Shown here piece by piece: positions 1 to 5,804 of a DNA stretch of 6,248 nucleotides. The stretch is from Candidatus Helarchaeota archaeon (GTDB taxonomy: Archaea; Asgardarchaeota; Lokiarchaeia; Helarchaeales; JABXJV01), in assembly GCA_013375355.1 (NCBI GenBank), contig JABXJV010000225.1, forward strand, positions 1 through 6,248. The letters run 5' to 3'. Position 1 is the first letter of the stretch, and each line of letters opens with the position of its first letter. Both the position numbers and the translations under genes were made by a program. Below the pieces are notes generated by a model. It saw only the letters and a program-made list of their open reading frames with translations, was not told the DNA's origin and searched no databases.

Positions 1-26
1 ACATTTACATAAAAATAGGTTATAAT
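1..26 (+). promoter_or_regulatory. Probable sigma-70-type promoter of the mraZ-led cluster
   Basis: A perfect -10 hexamer TATAAT lies at 21-26. The window begins with ACA at 1-3. If the three bases just outside the window were TTG, a consensus TTGACA would sit exactly 17 bp from the -10, so the -35 is probably cut by the window edge. Transcription would start near 33, leaving a leader of about 34 nt before the mraZ ATG. AT-rich DNA yields TATAAT by chance, but the position just upstream of the MraZ-box repeats and of the first gene of the cluster supports a real promoter. Confidence 0.55.
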
Positions 27-32
27 TATATA

Positions 33-60
33 AAAGTTATATAAAGTGGGTAATTGTGGG
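33..60 (+). promoter_or_regulatory. Candidate MraZ operator: 10-bp-period direct repeats overlapping the mraZ ribosome binding site
   Basis: Three units start 10 bp apart: AAAGTT (33-38), AAAGTGGG (43-50) and ATTGTGGG (53-60). The second and third share GTGGG in identical phase, and the first is degenerate. In E. coli MraZ binds TGGG-type direct repeats with 10-bp periodicity in its own promoter, and in Mycoplasma it binds AAAGTG-like repeats; the second unit matches both. The repeats lie between the -10 and the start codon, and the last GGG is also the only purine-rich stretch at Shine-Dalgarno distance from ATG 67. A bound MraZ would therefore cover the transcription start region. Autoregulation is inferred from the family and was not shown here. 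Confidence 0.55.
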
Positions 61-66
61 TTAAAT

Positions 67-501
67 ATGAGTTCATTTAAGGGACAATTTAAATATACTA
101 TCGATTCTAAAGGCAGGATAAATATCCCCGCAAAGTTCAGGAAGTCTATCTCTCCTGAGGCTAATGAAACATTTGTCATAACAAGGGGAATGGAAAACTG
201 CATTTATGCTTATCCTCTCGACGAATGGAATAAAATAGAAGAAAAATTACGCCAACTTTCGCCAAATCAGAAAGATCACAGGCTTTTTCTCAGAATGACA
301 ACTTCCTATGCATCGGAATCTCAGTTTGACAAACAGGGGCGAATTGCTATACCTCAACACCTTATTGATTTAGTAAAAATTAAAAAGGAAATCCTGATTA
401 TTGGAACACTGAACAAACTTGAGATTTGGAATCCAGAAGTATATGAGGAATATCTAAAAAGTAGTGAAGAGTCTTATGAAAACCTTGCTGAAAAAATTTA
501 A
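67..501 (+). CDS. mraZ: MraZ, AbrB-fold transcriptional regulator of the dcw cluster
   Basis: MraZ is a ring-forming DNA-binding protein that regulates its own promoter and the downstream division and cell-wall genes. The protein has two SpoVT/AbrB-like half-domains, each with the conserved DxxGR signature: D13-S-K-G-R17 followed by INIP, and D88-K-Q-G-R92 followed by IAIP. The length is 144 aa, normal for the family. I chose ATG 67 because the product then starts MSSFKG, like the short N-termini of known MraZ proteins. An in-frame GTG at 46 would add seven residues, but it has no ribosome binding site and would put the start inside the operator repeats. The C-terminal tail after the second domain is acidic and probably helical. 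It is first in the cluster and followed by an unusually long non-coding gap. Identification is secure; the exact start is slightly less so. Confidence 0.95.
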   Translation: MSSFKGQFKYTIDSKGRINIPAKFRKSISPEANETFVITRGMENCIYAYPLDEWNKIEEKLRQLSPNQKDHRLFLRMTTSYASESQFDKQGRIAIPQHLIDLVKIKKEILIIGTLNKLEIWNPEVYEEYLKSSEESYENLAEKI

Positions 502-634
502 TCATAATTTACTCACAAAACTTTGATAAATTTTGAATAATTAAATAAAAATAAAAAGATAATAATTTTTTTCCCTTTGTAAGTTTAGAAATTTAATAAT
601 CCCAGTTATTCAGGATAAATTTTAAGTTTTCTTT

Positions 635-649
635 TCTGCCTCAGGCGGA
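635..649 (+). other. GC-rich hairpin in the mraZ-rsmH gap, followed by a terminator-like purine/T tract
   Basis: The gap from 502 to 742 has no gene on either strand. Within it, TCTGCC (635-640), loop TCA, GGCGGA (644-649) forms a six-base-pair stem with one G-U pair. It stands out as a GC island in very AT-rich DNA. Close behind come AAGGGGGAG (652-660), TTTA and CTC plus T7 (665-674), which could form a weak stem containing several G-U pairs and then A8 (675-682). This is not a textbook terminator, because the T run is 18 nt beyond the strong stem. It could be a weak attenuator, an RNA processing site, or a degenerate copy of an interspersed palindromic repeat. I see no convincing promoter for rsmH in the gap. 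Confidence 0.4.
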
Positions 650-683
650 CTAAGGGGGAGTTTACTCTTTTTTTAAAAAAAAG

Positions 684-711
684 TAGAAGTTTAATAAAAA
701 ATAGAAGTTTA
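684..711 (+). repeat. Short direct repeat upstream of rsmH
   Basis: The 10-mer TAGAAGTTTA occurs at 684-693 and again at 702-711, an 18-bp period, separated by ATAAAAAA. A related AAGTTTAG lies at 581-588. The repeat sits about 30 bp before the rsmH start. It could be a regulator site or simple low-complexity duplication; nothing in the sequence decides between these. Confidence 0.35.
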
Positions 712-742
712 TCGAAATTCCGAAAATAATTCAAGCGGAAAT

Positions 743-1684
743 GTGTGTGATTTCAAAAATTATTTTTTTCATAATCCAGTATTGGTAGATAAAGTAGGTG
801 AACTATTAATAATTAACAAATCTGGAATATACTTTGATGGAACCATTGGAGGGGGTGGTCATTCACAGGAAATTCTTAAAAATCTCAAAGATAAAGGCAA
901 ACTAATAGGAGTCGATATAGATTCGGAGGCTGTTGAGTTTGCAAAAAATAATCTAAGACCGTTTAAAAATAAAACAATTATTAAAAAGGGGAATTACGCC
1001 AATATATTAGAAATTCTTAAAGAAGAAGAAATAAAAAAAATAGATGGAATTATACTTGACCTCGGAATTTCATCCTATCAGATTGATAACCCTGAAAGGG
1101 GATTTAGTTTTATTGCAGACTCTCCTCTGGATATGAGAATGGACAGCGGTTTGAAAAAGAATGCATCGGACATTATCAATAATTATCCGAAAACTGAATT
1201 AATTAAAATATTTAAAAAATACGGTGAAGAAAGATATTCCAGAATTATCTCGGATTACATAGTCAAAAAGAGGGGGAAAAAATTAATAAAAACTTCATTT
1301 CAATTAAGAAACTTGATTGAAAGTATAATTCCTGGAAAAAATAAGATAAAGTCCGTTTCAAGAATATTTCAGGCTTTAAGAATTGAGGTCAATAAAGAAC
1401 TCGAAAACCTTGAGATTTTTTTGAAAAACTTTGCAGAGGCTTTAAAATCTGGCGGCAGAATTATTATAATCTCTTATCATTCTCTTGAAGATAGGCTGGT
1501 AAAAAAATATTTTAGGCAATTTGAAAAGGGCTGTATCTGTCCGCCAGATATTCCCACTTGCATTTGTGGAAAAGAGAAAATCTTAAAAATAATAAATAAA
1601 AAACCTATTCAGCCATCAAAAGATGAAATTAAGTTAAACCCAAGAGCAAGAAGTGCTAAACTAAGAGCAGCAGAAAAAATTTAG
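743..1684 (+). CDS. rsmH: 16S rRNA (cytosine(1402)-N4)-methyltransferase RsmH (MraW)
   Basis: RsmH transfers a methyl group from SAM to N4 of C1402 in the ribosomal P-site decoding region. The protein is 313 aa, normal for the family. Landmarks are the N-terminal HNPVL segment (residues 10-14), the SAM-binding loop DGTIGGGGHS (32-41), LDLGISS (from about 105; D106, G108), the RGFSF and PLDMRMD block, YHSLEDR (245-251), and the C-terminal NPRARSAKLRAAEK. A cysteine pair motif, C264-I-C266 and C273-I-C275, forms a small putative metal-binding insert seen in many RsmH homologues. The start is a GTG with a poor, closely spaced GCGGA at 735-739. It is the only standard start codon between the upstream in-frame stop (695-697) and the conserved N-terminus. 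An ATG at 741 overlaps it in another frame. ftsL follows 3 nt after the stop. Confidence 0.95.
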   Translation: MCDFKNYFFHNPVLVDKVGELLIINKSGIYFDGTIGGGGHSQEILKNLKDKGKLIGVDIDSEAVEFAKNNLRPFKNKTIIKKGNYANILEILKEEEIKKIDGIILDLGISSYQIDNPERGFSFIADSPLDMRMDSGLKKNASDIINNYPKTELIKIFKKYGEERYSRIISDYIVKKRGKKLIKTSFQLRNLIESIIPGKNKIKSVSRIFQALRIEVNKELENLEIFLKNFAEALKSGGRIIIISYHSLEDRLVKKYFRQFEKGCICPPDIPTCICGKEKILKIINKKPIQPSKDEIKLNPRARSAKLRAAEKI

Positions 1685-1687
1685 ATT

Positions 1688-2092
1688 ATGAGGAAAAAGA
1701 GGTTACCAAATAATAGTGCAAATTTTAATTACATTGATTATATAAGAAAAAAAGTAATTAGCCCGAAAAAACACAAGTTACTTATATACACAATTGTCCT
1801 TTTTATATTAGCAATTATTTATGTTTGGGAAAGGGTTGAAATAGATGCAGTTTCATTAAATATAAACAGACTTAAAGAGGAGAAATCAAGCCTTATAGCA
1901 CTTAATGAAATCTTAAAGGCAGAGAACGAAAACAAAACAAGATTCGAATCAATCGAAAAGATTGCAAAAGATAATATTGGCATGGAGTTTCCAGGAAACA
2001 ATTCTGTAGTATTAGTCATAGATAATCCTGATAAAAAAACAATATTTAAAAAGGTAAAAGAACTATTTAAAAAATTAGCAAAAACATTTTAA
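1688..2092 (+). CDS. ftsL: FtsL-like divisome protein
   Basis: FtsL is a bitopic inner-membrane protein that forms the FtsQBL bridge and activates septal peptidoglycan synthesis by FtsW-FtsI. At 134 aa it has a basic cytoplasmic N-terminus (about 1-30), one transmembrane helix (about 31-47, rich in I, L and V), and a coiled-coil-like segment (about 48-84, with regularly spaced I and L among E, K and N). The segment FESIEKIAKDNIGMEFP (86-102) matches the usual FtsL/FtsB ending in which a short helix is followed by a G-M-x-x-P motif. A lysine-rich tail follows. Position between rsmH and ftsI is the classic location of ftsL, and primary-sequence conservation in this family is low, so context carries much of the call. 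There is no clear Shine-Dalgarno sequence. The 3-nt gap to rsmH suggests translational coupling. Confidence 0.85.
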   Translation: MRKKRLPNNSANFNYIDYIRKKVISPKKHKLLIYTIVLFILAIIYVWERVEIDAVSLNINRLKEEKSSLIALNEILKAENENKTRFESIEKIAKDNIGMEFPGNNSVVLVIDNPDKKTIFKKVKELFKKLAKTF

Positions 2093-2100
2093 TAAAAAAT

Positions 2101-2475
2101 ATGAAAAGAAAAATAAGATATCGATTGAAAATTCTAAAGTTTTCACTAACATTACTGGGCATTCTAATTATATGGAAGTTATTTTATATACAGGTCATTA
2201 GAGGAAAGGAATTCAAAAGAATTGCCAATTCCCAACATCAAAAAGAGATGAAAATCCCGGCAAAAAGAGGGAACATCTATGACAAAGAGATGCGGATTCT
2301 TGCACAGGACCTCGAATATTACTCATTCGGATGCTATCCAGATAAGGTTGAAAATCCAGTCAAAGTGGCAAATATATTTGCAAAGCATCTCGGCGAAAAT
2401 AGAAATACATTTTTAAGAAAAATTAGAGAAAACAAAAAGTTTGTATGGCTAAAAAGAAAGGTAGAAAAAAGGTAG
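2101..2475 (+). CDS. ftsI: FtsI (septal class B PBP), N-terminal part: membrane anchor and start of the pedestal domain, before a frameshift
   Basis: This frame encodes the first 124 residues of FtsI, the septal transpeptidase. It has a basic cytoplasmic start, one transmembrane helix (about 13-33), and the class B PBP dimerisation/pedestal motif PAKRGNIYD (53-61) followed by ILAQD. It ends in FVWLKRKVEKR and a TAG. In the family, the sequence after FVWLKRK continues into a lysine/glutamate-rich helix and the R-x-Y region; here that continuation lies in the -1 frame, starting at the same place. No independent protein of this size is known for the pedestal, so I read it as the 5' part of one gene, 2101-4229, of about 709 residues when joined. 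ATG 2101 is 8 nt after ftsL; no Shine-Dalgarno sequence is visible. It is broken in the raw sequence, and whether it is broken in the cell is open. Confidence 0.85.
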   Translation: MKRKIRYRLKILKFSLTLLGILIIWKLFYIQVIRGKEFKRIANSQHQKEMKIPAKRGNIYDKEMRILAQDLEYYSFGCYPDKVENPVKVANIFAKHLGENRNTFLRKIRENKKFVWLKRKVEKR

Positions 2476-4229
2476 GGGATAAAATCTGGGAAAATAAAAT
2501 GAAAGGTGTTACAAGGACTTCTGATTACAGTAGATTCTATTCTTACTCAAATACTGCCTGTCAGGTGATTGGTTTCACAGATATTGATAACAACGGACTG
2601 ACCGGGATTGAAAAGCAGTATAATGATATTCTTTACGGCAAAGATGGAAAAACTATACATAAGATTGATGCAATGGGTCGAATGTTCCCAGACCCCGGAT
2701 ATCTTTACAAGCCTTCTCAAAATGGTTCAAGTTTAATCCTAACCCTTGATCTCATCTGCCAAACCATCGCAGAAGAAGAGTTAAAAAGGGCAATTTATGA
2801 GAGCAAAGCCAAAAGCGGGATGGTTGTCATTATGAATCCCAAGGGTGGGGGGATACTTGCAATGGCATCATTACCCGACTTTAACCTTAACAGTCCTTTA
2901 AAATCTGATGCATATAATTACAAAAACAGAGTAATTTCAGACACTTTTGAGCCTGGTTCAACATTTAAAATCGTAACCACTTCTGCCATCTTAGAGGAAA
3001 ATATTAAAAGACCAACTGACACAATCTTCTGCGAAAATGGCATAATCAAAATCTATAATCACACTATTAAAGATGTTAAACATTTCAAAAATTTGACATT
3101 TCAGGAAGTGATTGAAAAATCGAGTAATATCGGCACCCTGAAATGTGCAATGCTGCTCGGAAAAAGAAAACTATATTCATACGCAAGGGACTTCGGGTTT
3201 GGTAATGAGACAGGGTCAGGATTAATTGGAGAGACAAGAGGAAAATTAAAAAATCCTGCCTTATGGTCTAATCTATCACTCCCAGAAATTGCGATTGGTC
3301 AGGAAGTTGCCATAACAGCAATTCAACTCATTAATGCTTATGCTGCGATTGCAAATAATGGAATACTCATGAAACCAAGAATTATAAAAGCCACCATGAA
3401 CAACAAAGATAAAGTTATCAAAGAGACAACTCCAGAAAAAATAAGACGAGTAATTTCTGAAGAAACCGCAAATACGCTGAAATCATTTTTGGTTGGTGCT
3501 GTAGAAAAAGGGACAGGAATAAATGCTAAAGTAAACGGGATTAAAATTGCAGGAAAAACTGGAACCGCTCAAAAACCACTGTCAAACAAACCAGGATATT
3601 CAAGAACAGATGTAATTTCGTCATTTGTCGGCTTCTGGCCAGTGGATAACCCAGATTTTGTATGTCTTATAGTTATTGATTCTCCAAGAAATGGTCATTA
3701 TGGGGGCACCGTTGCTGCCCCTGCCTTCAGAAATATTGCCCAAAGAATATCAAATATCCCATCCAGAAAATCGAAAATTGTATGGAAAAATAATCAACAT
3801 ACAAAATATAAAAAACCTTTTAACGGAATCAGAATACCTGATGTTAGAAACCTCACAATTGATAATGCAAAAAAGAAATTTAAAATATTTAAAAACTATA
3901 TTGAGATATCCGGAAATGGTTCAATAGTATTTAACCAAAAACCATCACCAGGAGAGTATCTGAAGGATAGTGAAAAAATCATACTAATGTGCCCAGATAA
4001 GCCTATTAAAGTTGAAAATAAAGTAATAATTCCAAATTTGGTCGGACTTAGTTTGAGAAAAGCAATAAATAACATTCATCAAAAAAAACTTAAATTTAAA
4101 GTTACATATGGGAACGGCATTGTTGTCGAACAAAGCCCGGCTCCTGGGAAAAAGATAAAAATAGGTTCTGTCTGTTATATCAGGTGTTCTGACAACAGAA
4201 ATATTTCAAGAATACTCGCTTATAAATAA
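2445..4229 (+). CDS. ftsI: FtsI (septal class B PBP), main part: pedestal remainder, transpeptidase domain and two PASTA domains
   Basis: This frame holds the catalytic body of the septal peptidoglycan D,D-transpeptidase, which crosslinks stem peptides during division, outside the cytoplasmic membrane. All three penicillin-binding motifs are intact: S-T-F-K in EPGSTFKI (serine codon 2958-2960, about residue 287 of the joined protein), S-S-N (3120-3128, about 341-343), and K-T-G in GKTGTAQ (3555-3563, about 486-488). The pedestal remainder contains the conserved GLTGIEKQYN. Two PASTA domains follow, starting at IPDV (about 3834) and IPNL (about 4029), each ending with an NQKPSPG- or EQSPAPG-type motif. 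The ATG at 2445 opens this frame but lies inside the upstream frame, lacks a ribosome binding site and would give a protein without a membrane anchor, so an independent start is unlikely. Intact motifs argue against a decayed gene. Joined length is about 709 aa, usual for PASTA-tailed FtsI. Confidence 0.9.
   Translation: MAKKKGRKKVGDKIWENKMKGVTRTSDYSRFYSYSNTACQVIGFTDIDNNGLTGIEKQYNDILYGKDGKTIHKIDAMGRMFPDPGYLYKPSQNGSSLILTLDLICQTIAEEELKRAIYESKAKSGMVVIMNPKGGGILAMASLPDFNLNSPLKSDAYNYKNRVISDTFEPGSTFKIVTTSAILEENIKRPTDTIFCENGIIKIYNHTIKDVKHFKNLTFQEVIEKSSNIGTLKCAMLLGKRKLYSYARDFGFGNETGSGLIGETRGKLKNPALWSNLSLPEIAIGQEVAITAIQLINAYAAIANNGILMKPRIIKATMNNKDKVIKETTPEKIRRVISEETANTLKSFLVGAVEKGTGINAKVNGIKIAGKTGTAQKPLSNKPGYSRTDVISSFVGFWPVDNPDFVCLIVIDSPRNGHYGGTVAAPAFRNIAQRISNIPSRKSKIVWKNNQHTKYKKPFNGIRIPDVRNLTIDNAKKKFKIFKNYIEISGNGSIVFNQKPSPGEYLKDSEKIILMCPDKPIKVENKVIIPNLVGLSLRKAINNIHQKKLKFKVTYGNGIVVEQSPAPGKKIKIGSVCYIRCSDNRNISRILAYK
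2464..2475 (+). other. -1 frame change within ftsI at an A6 run
   Basis: The upstream frame reads GTA GAA AAA AGG TAG (2461-2475). The downstream frame reads AAA AAG GTA GGG GAT from 2466. Joining them needs one extra A in the run 2465-2470, or a -1 slip of the AAA codon. The joined peptide reads WLKRKVEKKVGDKIW, which fits the family. A purine stretch AAAGG (2457-2461) lies just upstream, closer than is usual for a -1 stimulatory Shine-Dalgarno sequence, and I see no strong downstream hairpin. Explanations are a one-base sequence or assembly error, transcriptional or translational slippage, or a true mutation. Longer homopolymers nearby (A8 in rsmH, T8 and A8 in murF) keep their frames. Confidence 0.8.
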
Positions 4230-4247
4230 CTATTGGATAAAGTTTTA

Positions 4248-5699
4248 ATGAAATTAAAAGATATCTTAAAAAATATTGATGTTATAGAAACCCGCGGAAG
4301 CAAAGATATAGAAATAAAAAATATAAGATACAACTCAAAAAATGTTGAGAAGGGGGATATTTTTGTTGCAATAAAGGGAGAATCTTTGGACGGTCATAAT
4401 TTTATCGATGATGCAATCACAAGAGGCGCTTCTGCAGTAATTCACCAAAATAACAGAATCCTTCCACAAATAACTGATATTGTTGTTCCTGACTCAAGAA
4501 AAGCACTTGCTCTGATTTCTGATAAATTCTATGGTTATCCATCTAAAAATTTAAAATTGATAGGAATTACTGGAACAAATGGCAAAACTACTGTATCATA
4601 TCTGGTAAAAAACATTATAGAAACATCGGGAGAAAAAGCAGGATTAATGGGAACTATTTCATACAGAATAGAAGATGAATCTATCGATGCATCATTAACT
4701 ACTCCCGAATCTCTGGAAATTCACTCTTTCTTTGACAAACTGAAAAAGAAAAAAGCAAACTATGCTGTTCTTGAAGTCTCCTCGCATGCACTTAAACAGA
4801 ACAGAACATACGGATTAAAATTCACTTCGGCTGTTTTTACCAATATTTCAAGAGACCATCTCGATTATCATCAAAATATGGAAGATTATATAAACTCAAA
4901 ATTGAGACTTTTTAAACAACTCGATGATAAAAATTCTTTTGCGGTAATAAATACAGACGACCCTGTTTCTGAAAGAATAATTAAAATTACTAACACCAAT
5001 TACATAAGATATTCAATAACTAAAAAGTCAGATATATACCCTCTTAACTACAATTTAAACTTTGATGGAATATCAGTAAATGTGAATACTCCCAAAGGTA
5101 ATATAAAAATAAATTCAAAGCTTATCGGGTATTTTAACATCAATAACATACTTGCTACGGTTGGAGTAGGAATAGGATTAAACATTGATAAAAATATTAT
5201 AAAGGAAGGAATAGAAAAGGTAGAACAAATCCCCGGAAGGGCAGAAAAACTAAAAGCAGGACAAAAATTTAATGTCATCATCGATTATTCCCATACTCCA
5301 GATTCACTCTTAAATGTTATCTCTGCAGTTAAAAAGTTAACAGCAGGGGATGTTATAGCGGTATTCGGATGCGGAGGGGATAGAGATAGAGGGAAAAGAC
5401 CTCTAATGGGAAAAATTGCATCCGAAAATGCTGATATTGCGATTATCACATCTGACAATCCAAGAACAGAAGACCCTAAAAAGATTATTGAAGACATCGC
5501 TGAGGGAATTGAAGGAATAGAAAATATAATCCTGTTGCCCGACCGAAGAGAAGCAATCATAAAGGCATTATCAATCGCTGAAGAAGATGACTCTGTTTTA
5601 ATACTTGGCAAAGGTCACGAAAACTACCAGATTATTGGAAATAACAGGATACATTTTAATGACAAAGAGGTTGCATTAGATTTTTTAAAACAAATGTAA
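4248..5699 (+). CDS. murE: UDP-N-acetylmuramoyl-L-alanyl-D-glutamate--2,6-diaminopimelate ligase
   Basis: MurE is the cytoplasmic ATP-dependent ligase that adds the third residue of the peptidoglycan stem to UDP-MurNAc-L-Ala-D-Glu. It is 483 aa, typical. The N-terminal substrate-binding domain contains GDIFVAIKGESLDGHNF. The ATP-binding P-loop is GTNGKT (109-114) and is followed by the TTPESLE substrate segment. K218 in SKLRLF is the expected carbamylated lysine. The C-terminal domain has GCGGDRDRGKRP (374-385), D-N-P-R (403-406) and GKGHE (454-458). DNPR is the signature of enzymes using meso-diaminopimelate; lysine-adding MurE differ here. I prefer ATG 4248, giving MKLKDILKNI as in homologues; an in-frame TTG at 4233 would add five residues. 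A weak GGAT lies about 10 nt upstream. The gap to the ftsI stop is 18 nt. There is no sign of damage. Confidence 0.95.
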   Translation: MKLKDILKNIDVIETRGSKDIEIKNIRYNSKNVEKGDIFVAIKGESLDGHNFIDDAITRGASAVIHQNNRILPQITDIVVPDSRKALALISDKFYGYPSKNLKLIGITGTNGKTTVSYLVKNIIETSGEKAGLMGTISYRIEDESIDASLTTPESLEIHSFFDKLKKKKANYAVLEVSSHALKQNRTYGLKFTSAVFTNISRDHLDYHQNMEDYINSKLRLFKQLDDKNSFAVINTDDPVSERIIKITNTNYIRYSITKKSDIYPLNYNLNFDGISVNVNTPKGNIKINSKLIGYFNINNILATVGVGIGLNIDKNIIKEGIEKVEQIPGRAEKLKAGQKFNVIIDYSHTPDSLLNVISAVKKLTAGDVIAVFGCGGDRDRGKRPLMGKIASENADIAIITSDNPRTEDPKKIIEDIAEGIEGIENIILLPDRREAIIKALSIAEEDDSVLILGKGHENYQIIGNNRIHFNDKEVALDFLKQM

Positions 5700-5732
5700 T
5701 TATTTGAACGAAAATATTAAAAAGTTTCTTGG

Positions 5733-5804
5733 CGCCGGATGTGGGCTCCAGACTCAAAAATTTATAATTGGGGGTCCTGTGAGTCCACTCCGGTGAAACC
5801 CAAT
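5733..5804 (+). promoter_or_regulatory. Candidate structured leader that masks the murF ribosome binding site and start codon
   Basis: The gap 5700-5802 becomes strikingly GC-rich from 5731. CGCCGGA (5733-5739) pairs with TCCGGTG (5789-5795) over seven base pairs including one G-U. GTGG (5741-5744) pairs with CCAC (5785-5788), and ACTC (5752-5755) with GAGT (5781-5784). The stem's 3' strand contains most of the murF Shine-Dalgarno sequence GGTGA (5792-5796). Separately, ATTGGG (5767-5772) in the loop is complementary to CCCAAT (5799-5804), which covers the first two bases of the ATG. If both form, the result is an H-type pseudoknot. The loop also holds a perfect TATAAT (5763-5768), which could be a -10, though no good -35 is present. 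I recognise no known riboswitch class. A structured repeat inserted in the gap is the main alternative. Confidence 0.4.

Noticed and set aside
523..563. Promoter for rsmH made from TTGATA or TTGAAT and GATAAT in the mraZ-rsmH gap
   Set aside because: The only usable pair, TTGAAT and GATAAT, has a 19-bp spacer, and such matches are expected by chance in DNA this AT-rich.
1819..2019. Minus-strand open frame opposite ftsL (others opposite murE at 5048-5281 and 5285-5611)
   Set aside because: They are mirror images of well-identified + strand genes, lack ribosome binding sites, and have low-complexity products rich in S, F, I and L typical of antisense frames.
2445..2475. Independent translation of the catalytic FtsI half from ATG 2445
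   Set aside because: No Shine-Dalgarno sequence precedes it, and the product would lack a membrane anchor and export signal; a frame change within one gene is simpler.
3676..3927. Plus-strand frame of 83 codons inside ftsI
   Set aside because: It lies wholly within the transpeptidase/PASTA coding sequence, which has clear family motifs in the other frame; no recognisable product.
5741..5774. Further MraZ boxes (GTGGG, TTGGG) before murF
   Set aside because: The two cores are about 27 bp apart and not in 10-bp phase; they are explained as parts of the stem and the start-codon-pairing segment.
5731..5800. tRNA-like gene in the GC-rich murF leader, because of a seven-base-pair outer stem
   Set aside because: Tested on both strands: no proper T-arm with a GTTCRA-type loop, no anticodon arm and no D-arm can be placed between the stem arms.
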